This document shows, piece by piece, positions 22,831 through 31,200 of a DNA stretch of 64,000 nt. Numbering within the stretch: position 1 is the stretch's first letter; every line of letters begins with the position of its first letter. The notes under the pieces were generated by a model, which had not been told where the DNA came from, made no database searches, and was given only the letters and a program-made list of their open reading frames with translations. Position numbers and translations under genes: made by a program. The DNA is from an uncultured Bacteroidia bacterium (GTDB lineage Bacteria; Bacteroidota; Bacteroidia; Bacteroidales; F082), in the NCBI GenBank assembly GCA_902794155.1, contig CADBGN010000005.1, positions 25,211 to 89,210 of the forward strand. The letters run 5' to 3'.

Positions 22831-23793
22831 TTACCAATGATAGCGGGCTTTGGCTCGTTCGGTCATTAGCTTACGCTTTTCAGCTTTCTGTTTTTCAACA
22901 ATTCCCAATACTTCATCACGCTCATCATTGGCTAGCAAATCTGCTGCTGCATCGCTGTAGTCGGTTTTACCAAAGGTTGTGTCGATGAGTGGCTTGAAGG
23001 AACGAGGACGTTCGTGATGGAATGAGTCAATGATGGATTTCATTTCATCCGGGATGTATTTCTCGATGTTCAGTCTCAATTCCAGCGGGATTCCCCAAAT
23101 AGCTTCAGCTATGCTACCGACGATGGCACCGAGGGTATCAGCATCAGCACCGATACAGATGGCCAAACGAATAGCATCCTCAAAACTGCTGGCCATGCGG
23201 ATGATCTTCAAGGCCACTGGCACAGTGCCCTGGCAGGTTTCATCGAACTTGTTCAGCACGGCTGATTTGGGCATGTTGATGTCATAGCCCGAAAACTTCA
23301 CACAGGCATCAAGGATTTCGTCGATATGCATGGATGCGGCCTGATAACCGTAGCGGTTGAATTGCAGGGCTTTGAAGATGGCTAATGCTACGGTCTGCGC
23401 ACCTTTGATGCCTTCGGGATGGTCGTGTGTTGGGAGAGCGGTAGCGGCTGCGGCTTCAAGCACCTCGATTTCGGTTTCGTACCAATGGCCAACAGGGCTG
23501 ACACGCATGGCAGATCCGTTGCCGAAAGAACCATAAGGTTCAGGGTGTTCGCTGTGAACCCATCGACGGAAACGGCCACCATAGCCACCCATCGGGTGAG
23601 GATAACGATTGCACCAGTCATGGATGGAGTCGCCGAAGTCTTTGCCTTTCAGTAAAGCATCGGCCACAGCCACTGTGCAGATGGTGTCGTCGGTGAAGTC
23701 GTTTTCAGCGGACAGCCATTCAAAATTGTAGTCGTTTGTGGGGTTAAACTCCCAGCGGCTACCTACAATATCTCCTATAATTGCGCCAAGCAT
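22831..23793 (-). CDS. ADP-ribosylglycohydrolase family protein
   Basis: A 320-residue DraG/ARH-type hydrolase that removes ADP-ribose from modified targets using two Mg ions. N-terminal GAIIGDIVGS, FTDDTICTVAVADALL (metal ligands Thr-Asp-Asp near 34-36), GSAMRVSPVG, HDHPEGIKGA and GADADTLGAI (second metal-binding group near 228) are all intact. The C-terminal tail is basic and helical. It heads an operon with two small unknown proteins. A -7 box lies at 23816-23823. Beside a defence island, an antitoxin-like or ADP-ribose-clearing role is possible, but many are housekeeping. Confidence 0.9.
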   Translation of the reverse strand: MLGAIIGDIVGSRWEFNPTNDYNFEWLSAENDFTDDTICTVAVADALLKGKDFGDSIHDWCNRYPHPMGGYGGRFRRWVHSEHPEPYGSFGNGSAMRVSPVGHWYETEIEVLEAAAATALPTHDHPEGIKGAQTVALAIFKALQFNRYGYQAASMHIDEILDACVKFSGYDINMPKSAVLNKFDETCQGTVPVALKIIRMASSFEDAIRLAICIGADADTLGAIVGSIAEAIWGIPLELRLNIEKYIPDEMKSIIDSFHHERPRSFKPLIDTTFGKTDYSDAAADLLANDERDEVLGIVEKQKAEKRKLMTERAKARYHW

Positions 23794-23815
23794 ATCAATG
23801 TGGATTTAGTAGAGA

Positions 23816-23823
23816 CAAAGATA
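23816..23823 (-). promoter_or_regulatory. -7 box TATCTTTG of the ADP-ribosylglycohydrolase operon
   Basis: Exact consensus on the minus strand, 23 bases before the ATG at 23793. Confidence 0.65.
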
Positions 23824-23910
23824 CAACTTTTCAAAATACGAATCTATGATGCTCTTCTATCGATAGGGCTATATGAACGGCGGGGGATGCGTCCAAATAG
23901 GAAATAATTA

Positions 23911-24519
23911 CTAAACAATAGTAAACTCCAAATCCTCCATCAAAGAACCGTAGCGTTTTTTGAACAAAACACCGTTGGCGACCGCCTTGGCTGAATAACG
24001 TTGAAGGAAGTTGAAATAAGCCATGTCAAGGATGACAGACCTCATGGCATCAACAGACCTCTTATAACCACTAACATAACTGGCACCAGTTTCGTATTTG
24101 AAATCTAATGCATCCTCTTCTTTTACTAATGTTTTGCAACTGCTAAAATGAACTATTCTACCCTCAAAGAAACCAGGAGAGATTTGCGCCAAATCGGATA
24201 GTTTGATATCAGACCGGTTTTCTTCTTCAACCTGTTTGTTTTGCGTTTTTTTTACTTGGGCACCTTCAACATGGATGGAACTATTCCAGCCATGAGTTGA
24301 AATATAAACTATCGGGTATTTCTTTGGCTTGAAAGCGGGTTTGTTAAAGTAGTCCATGTAATATTTCAGATTATCTTTCGTCAAAAAATTACGATAGATG
24401 AAATCGCAGCCATAGAAGTCCTTAAGGCATTGCAAAACAGGACGGCAATTCAAATTAAAGCGTTTGTCTTTTTCTTGATGGTTGTAGAGCCATTCGGTTT
24501 CAAAGCATATAATATTCAT
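23911..24519 (-). CDS. Caspase/CHAT-like protease, DUF6642-like
   Basis: A 202-residue protein. The first catalytic motif is VYISTHGW (His76). About 50 residues on comes RIVHFSSCKTL (Cys128), at the ends of adjacent predicted beta-strands as in CHAT and caspase proteases. The start (MNIICFETEW) and the FIYRNFLTKDNLKYYMDYF segment recall the DUF6642 group. Such proteases serve as cleavage effectors in several bacterial immune systems. It lies 14 bases after the 256-residue gene, in an operon divergent from the defence operon. Its own prey is not evident, and the protease reading rests on the two motifs. Confidence 0.6.
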   Translation of the reverse strand: MNIICFETEWLYNHQEKDKRFNLNCRPVLQCLKDFYGCDFIYRNFLTKDNLKYYMDYFNKPAFKPKKYPIVYISTHGWNSSIHVEGAQVKKTQNKQVEEENRSDIKLSDLAQISPGFFEGRIVHFSSCKTLVKEEDALDFKYETGASYVSGYKRSVDAMRSVILDMAYFNFLQRYSAKAVANGVLFKKRYGSLMEDLEFTIV

Positions 24520-24533
24520 GTTTGAGTTTTATT

Positions 24534-25304
24534 TTAAGATTGTTCATCCCCCTTCTTTTTAAGAGCTTGTTTTTCTTTTCTTTTGGCTTCTTTCCTTGCT
24601 TTATTTTCGATACTTCTGCGTTTTTTTATTTTTAAAGGATGGTCTAGAGGTAAAAATGAAATATTATTGTTGTTTATTAGTTTAATTAATTTTGAAATCG
24701 TCTGTTCTCCAGTTTCGGAGGCTAACACTTTGGTCAGGTCTTCTATTGATGCATCATGGGTGATAAACCAAACCACGTCCACATCTTCTAAAGTCGAATT
24801 CAAAACTATTAATCCGAGAGAATAGAAATTAGTGAATCGTTTTGCGACATCATCACGCAAAGCTACTTCATCTATATCCTGTTGTTGAACAACATTCAAC
24901 ATACATCGTTCAATTATTACACTCCTACTTTCCAAAGTTCCTTTTTTTGTAAGCAACTGTTCTAATGGTAATTTTTCAATAGCTGCTAAGACATCTTTGC
25001 TATCAAACATTGCAGGGAGTATATCTGCAAGATTCCATACAGTTCGTTTAGATGAATAAGGATCGTTTTTGACTTGTTGTGTTGACAAATGAATATGGGC
25101 CAAATGTCGTATATCACTTTCACTTATACCAAGTTCAAGCAAGGATTTCCCATTCTGCTTAAATTCACGGAAAGCGTTGTATTTTTCAGGGAATTGACGA
25201 AGGATTCGAAAGGCATTTTTTGTTTCTTTCTGAACTTTTTGGTTTGCGGAGTTTTTCTCAACTAATGCAACAAGGTAATCGTAGTATGTGTTAATTAGAC
25301 GCAT
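24534..25304 (-). CDS. Hypothetical protein, 256 residues, partner of the caspase-like gene
   Basis: A soluble, mostly helical protein. It ends in a highly basic helix (RSIENKARKEAKRKEKQALK) that may bind nucleic acid. The middle (DIRHLAHIHLSTQQVKNDPY, DVVWFITHDASIEDLTKVLA) has no known motif. It is the first gene after the -7 box at 25333-25340 and is followed directly by the caspase-like gene, so it may be its sensor, regulator or substrate (inference). AT-rich codon use fits an acquired unit. Confidence 0.55.
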   Translation of the reverse strand: MRLINTYYDYLVALVEKNSANQKVQKETKNAFRILRQFPEKYNAFREFKQNGKSLLELGISESDIRHLAHIHLSTQQVKNDPYSSKRTVWNLADILPAMFDSKDVLAAIEKLPLEQLLTKKGTLESRSVIIERCMLNVVQQQDIDEVALRDDVAKRFTNFYSLGLIVLNSTLEDVDVVWFITHDASIEDLTKVLASETGEQTISKLIKLINNNNISFLPLDHPLKIKKRRSIENKARKEAKRKEKQALKKKGDEQS

Positions 25305-25332
25305 GAAATGTTGGTAAAGTTTATTTCATTGG

Positions 25333-25340
25333 CAAAGATA
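25333..25340 (-). promoter_or_regulatory. -7 box TATCTTTG of the caspase-like operon
   Basis: Exact TAnnTTTG on the minus strand, 29 bases before the ATG at 25304. It is part of the divergent control region shared with the seven-gene operon. Confidence 0.65.
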
Positions 25341-25402
25341 CTACTTTTCTAATTTAAGTGACTTTTTAAGCGGCAAAAATGTGTCATATCTTTTTGTCTT
25401 AG

Positions 25403-25439
25403 TTGCATGAGTATGCAAAGCAACTTTTTTGTATCTTTG
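25403..25439 (+). promoter_or_regulatory. Promoter of the defence operon with operator-like palindrome
   Basis: The -7 box TATCTTTG is at 25432-25439. A perfect palindrome TTGCAT-GAGT-ATGCAA (25403-25418) ends 13 bases before it, covering the -33 position, and its own TTG could be the -33 element. This placement suits a repressor site. No regulator gene is adjacent, so control by a distant factor is inferred. Confidence 0.5.
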
Positions 25440-25480
25440 ACGGCTCATAATCTATTTCTATAATTGACCATTTTTCCCTG

Positions 25481-28267
25481 ATGAATTATTCCGCAGGACA
25501 AAGAATAACGGTGAGAGACGAAGACTTTCTCATCAACAAGATAGAGACCAACTTTGACGGTGGACATTTGCTCTACACTACAGGAATCTCTGAGCTGGTG
25601 AAGAACCATACCTATGTCTTTGACACGAGTATCGATAAAGACATTCGTATTGTGGACCCGCTCAACACGGTGCTTGAACCCGACACCGATGCGCGGTGCC
25701 GCAAGACACGCCTGCTCATTGAGACGGCTATTCGAAACAATCCGTATTTCTCGAACAAGATTACCATAGCGCAACATGGGGCTTTCAATCCTGCCGCCTA
25801 TCAGATGGAGCCGGCATTGAAGGCGCTCGACCTGCCTCGCCCAAGGCTGTTGATTGCCGACGGCGTTGGCTTGGGTAAGACTATCGAGGTAGGCATCTTT
25901 CTTTCGGAAATGATTAGGCGCAACCAAGGAAAGCGAATCCTAGTGTGCGCGTTGAAGTCGATTCTGGCGCAGTTCCAAGAAGAGCTGTGGAACCGTTTCG
26001 CCATTCCGTTGGTGAGATTGGACAGCTATGGCGTGGATAAGATCTCGTCTGAAATACCGCTCAACAAGAATCCTTTCGACTACTACGACAAGACCATCAT
26101 TTCCATCGATACGCTGAAAAACAATGCGAAGTTCAGGGCTTGGCTGGAGAAGACGCGCTGGGATATCGTGGTCATTGACGAATGTCATACAGTGGCCAAT
26201 GATGCCAGCCAACGTGGTGATTTGGCTCAGTTCCTTTCAGAGCATTGTGATAGCATGATTCTTACCTCGGCCACACCCCATAACGGTAACGCTGACTCTT
26301 TCGCCAATTTGATGAGGATGCTAGAACCTACCATCATCCCGCGCGATGGCAACTACACGAAGGATGACGTGGAAAAATACTATGTGCGCCGATTCAAGAA
26401 GGATATCGATGATGCCGCTACAAGGAATAATTTCCAGGATCGCAAGGTTGTGCCGGTGCAAGTTGAGCTCAACGATTTGGAGGAGAAGCTGCTGGCTTTG
26501 CAGCAATCCATCAAGTTCCGCTCAATTAAGGAGCGTGACGACAAGGAAAGAAACGACTTGCTGTTTGCCTTCAACTTGTTCAAGGCTTACTTATCGTCGC
26601 CGTGGGCCACGAAGAAGTCCATCGAGAACAGGATGGAAAAAAGCGACCATAATCTGGAAGAACTGGATGAGCTTTTACAGCTTGTTGAGGAGATAGACAA
26701 GAAAGGCGCGGACAGCCGCTATGCCACTTTCAAGAGTGTACTGGATGGCCTTGGCTGGAAAGGTGGAAAGAAGGACGAAAGGATTGTGGTGTTCACAGAG
26801 CGCATTGAGACCATGCGCTATCTGAAGGAACGACTGACGAAGGACTACGGCCTGAGTGATGAGACGGTGGCGCTTTTCAATGGCTCGCTGAGTGATGTGG
26901 AGCAGGAAGAGATGGTGAACAACTTCGGAAAGGAAGATAGTCCCATCCGTGTGTTCATTTCAAGTGACTCAGGCTCGCAAGGTGTCAACTTGCACTACTA
27001 TTGCCACATCATGTTCAACTATGACCTGCCGTGGTCCCTGATCACCTTGGAACAGCGCAATGGACGCATCGACCGTTATGGCCAGAAGAGAACGCCCTAT
27101 ATCTATTACCTGGTGGCCAAGTCGAAACAGGAGAATGTCCGTTCGGATTTGAACATCATCGACAAGCTTGTCAAGAAGGAAGAGCAAGTACACAACTCGC
27201 TCGGCGATGTGATGTCGGTGATGGATCTGTATAGTGCGAAGAAGGAAGAAGAGGCTGTGTTGGAGGCTTTGAAGCACGGGGATGCAGACTTCATGGAGGA
27301 CAACACGGAAGAAAAGAAGACACGCCGCAAGCGTGGTGGCTTCTTCTCGAAAGGTGCGAATACGACTGCGGCCATCGAGCATGCTGACCCATACGAAAAA
27401 CAGCTGTCGCTTTATGCGGATGATTTTTCGTTTTACAAAGATCTGTTTGCTGAGCTACAATCTATCGGAGGACTGAAGCCTCATGAGGTGGTAGTCAAAG
27501 AGGGTGAGCATCCCTACGTGGAGGTGGCTCTCACGAAAGAGCTGAAAGAGGTTTTGTATGATGTGCCGAAAGAGGCTTATCCGCGTGACGGCATTTTCAG
27601 GTTGAGTCCTGAGAAAGCGGTTGTGATGGACGAAATAGACAAGTCAAGGAAATCATTGGAGCATTATTGGTCGAGGTTCCAGACGTTGTATGACCTGCAT
27701 CCCATCATCCAATACCTGCTGACCAAGCTCACCGCTAGTGTGGCCAAGAACCAGGCCTTCGTGGTGAAAAACCAGATGTTTGAGCAAGGCCATGCCTATT
27801 ACCTGTTCTATGGCAGCCAAACCAACGGATTGGGGCAAAGCCTTATCAGCAAGTTCTTTGTAGTGCCGATGGGAAAGGATGGAACCATGATAGGCCAGCC
27901 TGTTTCGCTTGATGATTTCATGAAGAAATATCCCATTGACAAGGAGTTCTATAGGATGGATGTGAGTCAGGAGGATTTGGGGATTCTACAAGGCAACCTG
28001 CAAGAAGCCGTGGAGATGGGCGAGGCGATGTATATGTACCAAAAGCAAAGCGAGCAAGGCGCAAAGATGGATGCCCAACTGACTGCCTATAAAGATAAAC
28101 TGAACCGTTGGCTGAGCATTGATGGACAGCAAGTCATCGACCTTGACGACGAGGCGAATCCTGCGGTGAAAATCATGAAGTCGAAGCAGCAGTTCATCGA
28201 GAACCTGTTTACCTTGGACAATGTGGATCCTTACCTGAAACTCATGGCCGTGTTTTACAACTTTTAA
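25481..28267 (+). CDS. SNF2/RapA-like helicase, DrmD-like
   Basis: A 928-residue Swi2/Snf2 ATPase and first gene of the seven-gene operon. ADGVGLGKT (126-134) is motif I, DECH (233-236) motif II and TSATPHNG (262-269) motif [14 protein letters not shown] and [13 protein letters not shown] (around 485-540) are motifs V and VI. The N-terminus ([17 protein letters not shown]) and the overall layout match the SNF2-like DrmD of class 1 DISARM and the related RapA type, which translocate on double-stranded DNA. The next gene is the large methylase, the same order as drmD-drmMI. An 11-base gap separates them. The role in restriction is inferred by family. Confidence 0.8.
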   Translation: MNYSAGQRITVRDEDFLINKIETNFDGGHLLYTTGISELVKNHTYVFDTSIDKDIRIVDPLNTVLEPDTDARCRKTRLLIETAIRNNPYFSNKITIAQHGAFNPAAYQMEPALKALDLPRPRLLIADGVGLGKTIEVGIFLSEMIRRNQGKRILVCALKSILAQFQEELWNRFAIPLVRLDSYGVDKISSEIPLNKNPFDYYDKTIISIDTLKNNAKFRAWLEKTRWDIVVIDECHTVANDASQRGDLAQFLSEHCDSMILTSATPHNGNADSFANLMRMLEPTIIPRDGNYTKDDVEKYYVRRFKKDIDDAATRNNFQDRKVVPVQVELNDLEEKLLALQQSIKFRSIKERDDKERNDLLFAFNLFKAYLSSPWATKKSIENRMEKSDHNLEELDELLQLVEEIDKKGADSRYATFKSVLDGLGWKGGKKDERIVVFTERIETMRYLKERLTKDYGLSDETVALFNGSLSDVEQEEMVNNFGKEDSPIRVFISSDSGSQGVNLHYYCHIMFNYDLPWSLITLEQRNGRIDRYGQKRTPYIYYLVAKSKQENVRSDLNIIDKLVKKEEQVHNSLGDVMSVMDLYSAKKEEEAVLEALKHGDADFMEDNTEEKKTRRKRGGFFSKGANTTAAIEHADPYEKQLSLYADDFSFYKDLFAELQSIGGLKPHEVVVKEGEHPYVEVALTKELKEVLYDVPKEAYPRDGIFRLSPEKAVVMDEIDKSRKSLEHYWSRFQTLYDLHPIIQYLLTKLTASVAKNQAFVVKNQMFEQGHAYYLFYGSQTNGLGQSLISKFFVVPMGKDGTMIGQPVSLDDFMKKYPIDKEFYRMDVSQEDLGILQGNLQEAVEMGEAMYMYQKQSEQGAKMDAQLTAYKDKLNRWLSIDGQQVIDLDDEANPAVKIMKSKQQFIENLFTLDNVDPYLKLMAVFYNF

Positions 28268-28278
28268 TCCTTGAACCT

Positions 28279-31200
28279 ATGGCAGACAATATCAAATATC
28301 GTTTCATACAGAATGTCGGCGACTATTTCCCGGCCGGCTATTTCGGTGAGGACTTCCTGGATAAGGTTCAAAAGCAGGCAGGCTACAATGCCGAGCAGAT
28401 GAAGGCACTGTGTCAGCCCTACGTGGCGTTCAAGGCAAGGTACTACGACTACAAGAACGACATCATCAACATGAGGATGCGGCGTAAGGATGCCATCACT
28501 TACACTCACATGTTCCATGAGGACTTGTTGAAGGTGATGGGCTATGATCCGAAGAACGCATACAAAGAGTTCGTAACCGTCAACGAAGAGCGCAACGAAG
28601 TGGTGCCGGTGAGACATATCCTGCGTCATGGGTCGAAGACCACCATGCTTATCATGGAGATGCAGCACCTCATCAAGACAGGCGACGAAGAGCCTGACGG
28701 ACTGTTTGAGCAGCAATATGACGACGGCAAAGGACAAAGAGATAAGCAACGCTATTGGGCGGGCCAATGGTCGGACGTGTTTGAAGTGCCGGAAGGTTGC
28801 AAGATTTCGCCCGCCGTGGTGAATAAGGCCATTACTTCCATTTTCCTGTTGCCCGAAGAACGCAGGCCACATTTCATTCTTTTGTTGGCGGGTAACACGG
28901 TGTTTCTCTTTGACCAAGAAAAATGGAACAGAGGATCCTATCTGATGTTCACGTTGGACGACCTGTTCTCGCAAGCGTCTATCACTACCTTCAGGAACTA
29001 CTATGCCTTGTTCCATTTGTTGGTGTGCAAGGAAACCCTGGCTGCCGACAGTGAGACGGTGCTGATGGATTCCTTGATTGAGGAGAGCTACAAGAGTGCC
29101 TACGAAGTCACCAAGGATCTGAAGAACGGCGTGGTGACTGCCGTGGAGACGCTGGCCAACGAAGCCCTCTACTACATGAAGTATGTGGCCAAGAAGGGGT
29201 TTGGCAAGAAGGACGAGGCCACGGGCGAGTATGATGAGACTGATGATGATTTTGAAGCGGAGGTGAAAGATGACTGCTTGATTATCATCTACAGGCTGTT
29301 GTTCGTGTTTTATGCCGAAAGCCGCTCCGAATTGAATATCCTGCCGACCAACGACGAGACCTATAACAAGGGCTATTCCCTTGAAATGCTTCGTGACTTG
29401 GAGCAGGTGCGCCTTATCAGTGATGAAGCGCGCAACGGATATTTCTTTGATGAGTCGTTAAAGAAGCTCTTTGCCTTGTTGGGCAGAGGCTTCAATGAAA
29501 ATGTGGCTCCTGACGACAAGAAAAACCGCAGTTTCCGAGTCAGACACATTGATTCGCCCTTGTTTGACGACCGAAGGTTGAAGCATTTGGACCAAGTAAG
29601 AATCCGCAACGTGGAATGGCAGAAAATCATCTGCGCCCTATCGCTCAGCAACAAAAACGGACGCTGCGGCCGTATCAGCTATGCCAACTTGGGTGTGAAC
29701 CAGCTGGGTAGCGTTTATGAGAGCCTTTTGGCCTATCGCGGCTTCTATGCCGAGCAGGACTATATCGAAGTGCATAAGGCCAATATGCCCGAGGACGGCA
29801 CCTTCCTGATCCCCTACAGCCGCATGGATGACTTCGACATCAGCGAGGTATTGACCGATGCGGAAGGCAAGCCTGTCATTACGCCCAAAGGCACTTTTGT
29901 GTATCGTCTGAATGGCCGTGACCGACAGAAGTCGGCCAGTTACTACACCCCTGAGGTGCTCACGCGGAGCACGGTGAAATACACCTTGAAAGCCATCCTC
30001 GACGAGGTGGCTGAAGGCAAGCGCAAGGCGACAGACCTACTCGACTTGAAGATATTGGAGCCAGCGATGGGTGCTGCTGCATTCCAAAATGAGGTTATTA
30101 ACCAATTGGCCGAGGCCTATCTGCAATACCAGCAACAGCAGTTGCGCGAGGCTGGGAAGCCCAACTGGCGCATTGAGCCAGACCATTATCGTGACGAGCT
30201 GCAGAAGGTGAAAGCCTACATCGCCACGCACAATGTGTATGGTGTTGACTTGAACCCCACGGCCATTGAGTTGGGCAAGCTCTCGCTGTGGCTCAATGTG
30301 ATGCACAGGGACATGGAAACGCCTTTCTTCAGCAACCGTCTTGCGGTGGGCAATGCCGTGGTGGGTGCCTGGCTGAAGGTGTATGACAAGAAAGATGTTT
30401 ATGGCATACCGAAAAAGAGTGGCCGCACGCAGACCTTGCAGCCTAACCCTTGGTGGGAGAAGGCACCGCACAAGGTGAAGTTCTTCACCAACAAAGTGAA
30501 CCGTTCGGTGAACGAGGTGTATCATTTCCTCTTGCCCGATGCCAACATGCTGGGTGTGCGTGGTCTGAAGGAGCAAAAGGCAGCCTATCCGGAAGCCTTC
30601 CGTAAGATGACCACTATTCTGGCTGATTGGAAACAGGCTATCAACTTCGAGGATTTTTGTGTGCTGCAACGGCTTTCGAGCAAGATTGACTATTTGCTGA
30701 AAGAGTATTACCAGTTCCAAATCAGCATAGAGAAACAAACCAACAACAAAAAATCTATTTGGGGCATTCCTGGCGATCCCATTATCAACATCGACAGCTA
30801 TTATGAGAAGGAACGCCTCAATGACACCCGCTATCGTCACGACAGTGCCTACTTTAAGCTGAAGATGGTGATGGACTACTGGTGTTCGCTATGGTTCTGG
30901 GAGTATGAAGATGCAGCAGCCTTGCCCACTCGTAAGGAGTATTGGGCCGATATAGAGGCACTTTTGGATGTGGACAACACCAAACTTGAAGCGAGAACGC
31001 GCTCGGCCATGAAAGCCGCTACCGATGCCAAGGGGCAGTTCGACATGTTTGACAAGATCACCCAGCTTGACTTGTTTACCCAGCCGGCGAGCATAGCGAG
31101 CGAAGAACCGGCAGAGTATGTGGCGATGACCCAGGAGGAATCGGAAATCGTAACGCTGAGCAAAGAGCAGCTCCTTGCCGAGACGCAAAGCCACACCACG

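Noticed and set aside
22526-22837. N-terminal 104 codons of the 206-codon frame at 22217-22837
   Set aside because: This part overlaps the well-formed 99-residue gene in another frame; the ATG at 22525, coupled to that gene's stop, is a better start.
28264-30840. Long antisense frames over the methylase gene (28264-29016 and 30037-30840)
   Set aside because: They lie in the GC-richer part where antisense stops are rare; no motif and no promoter.
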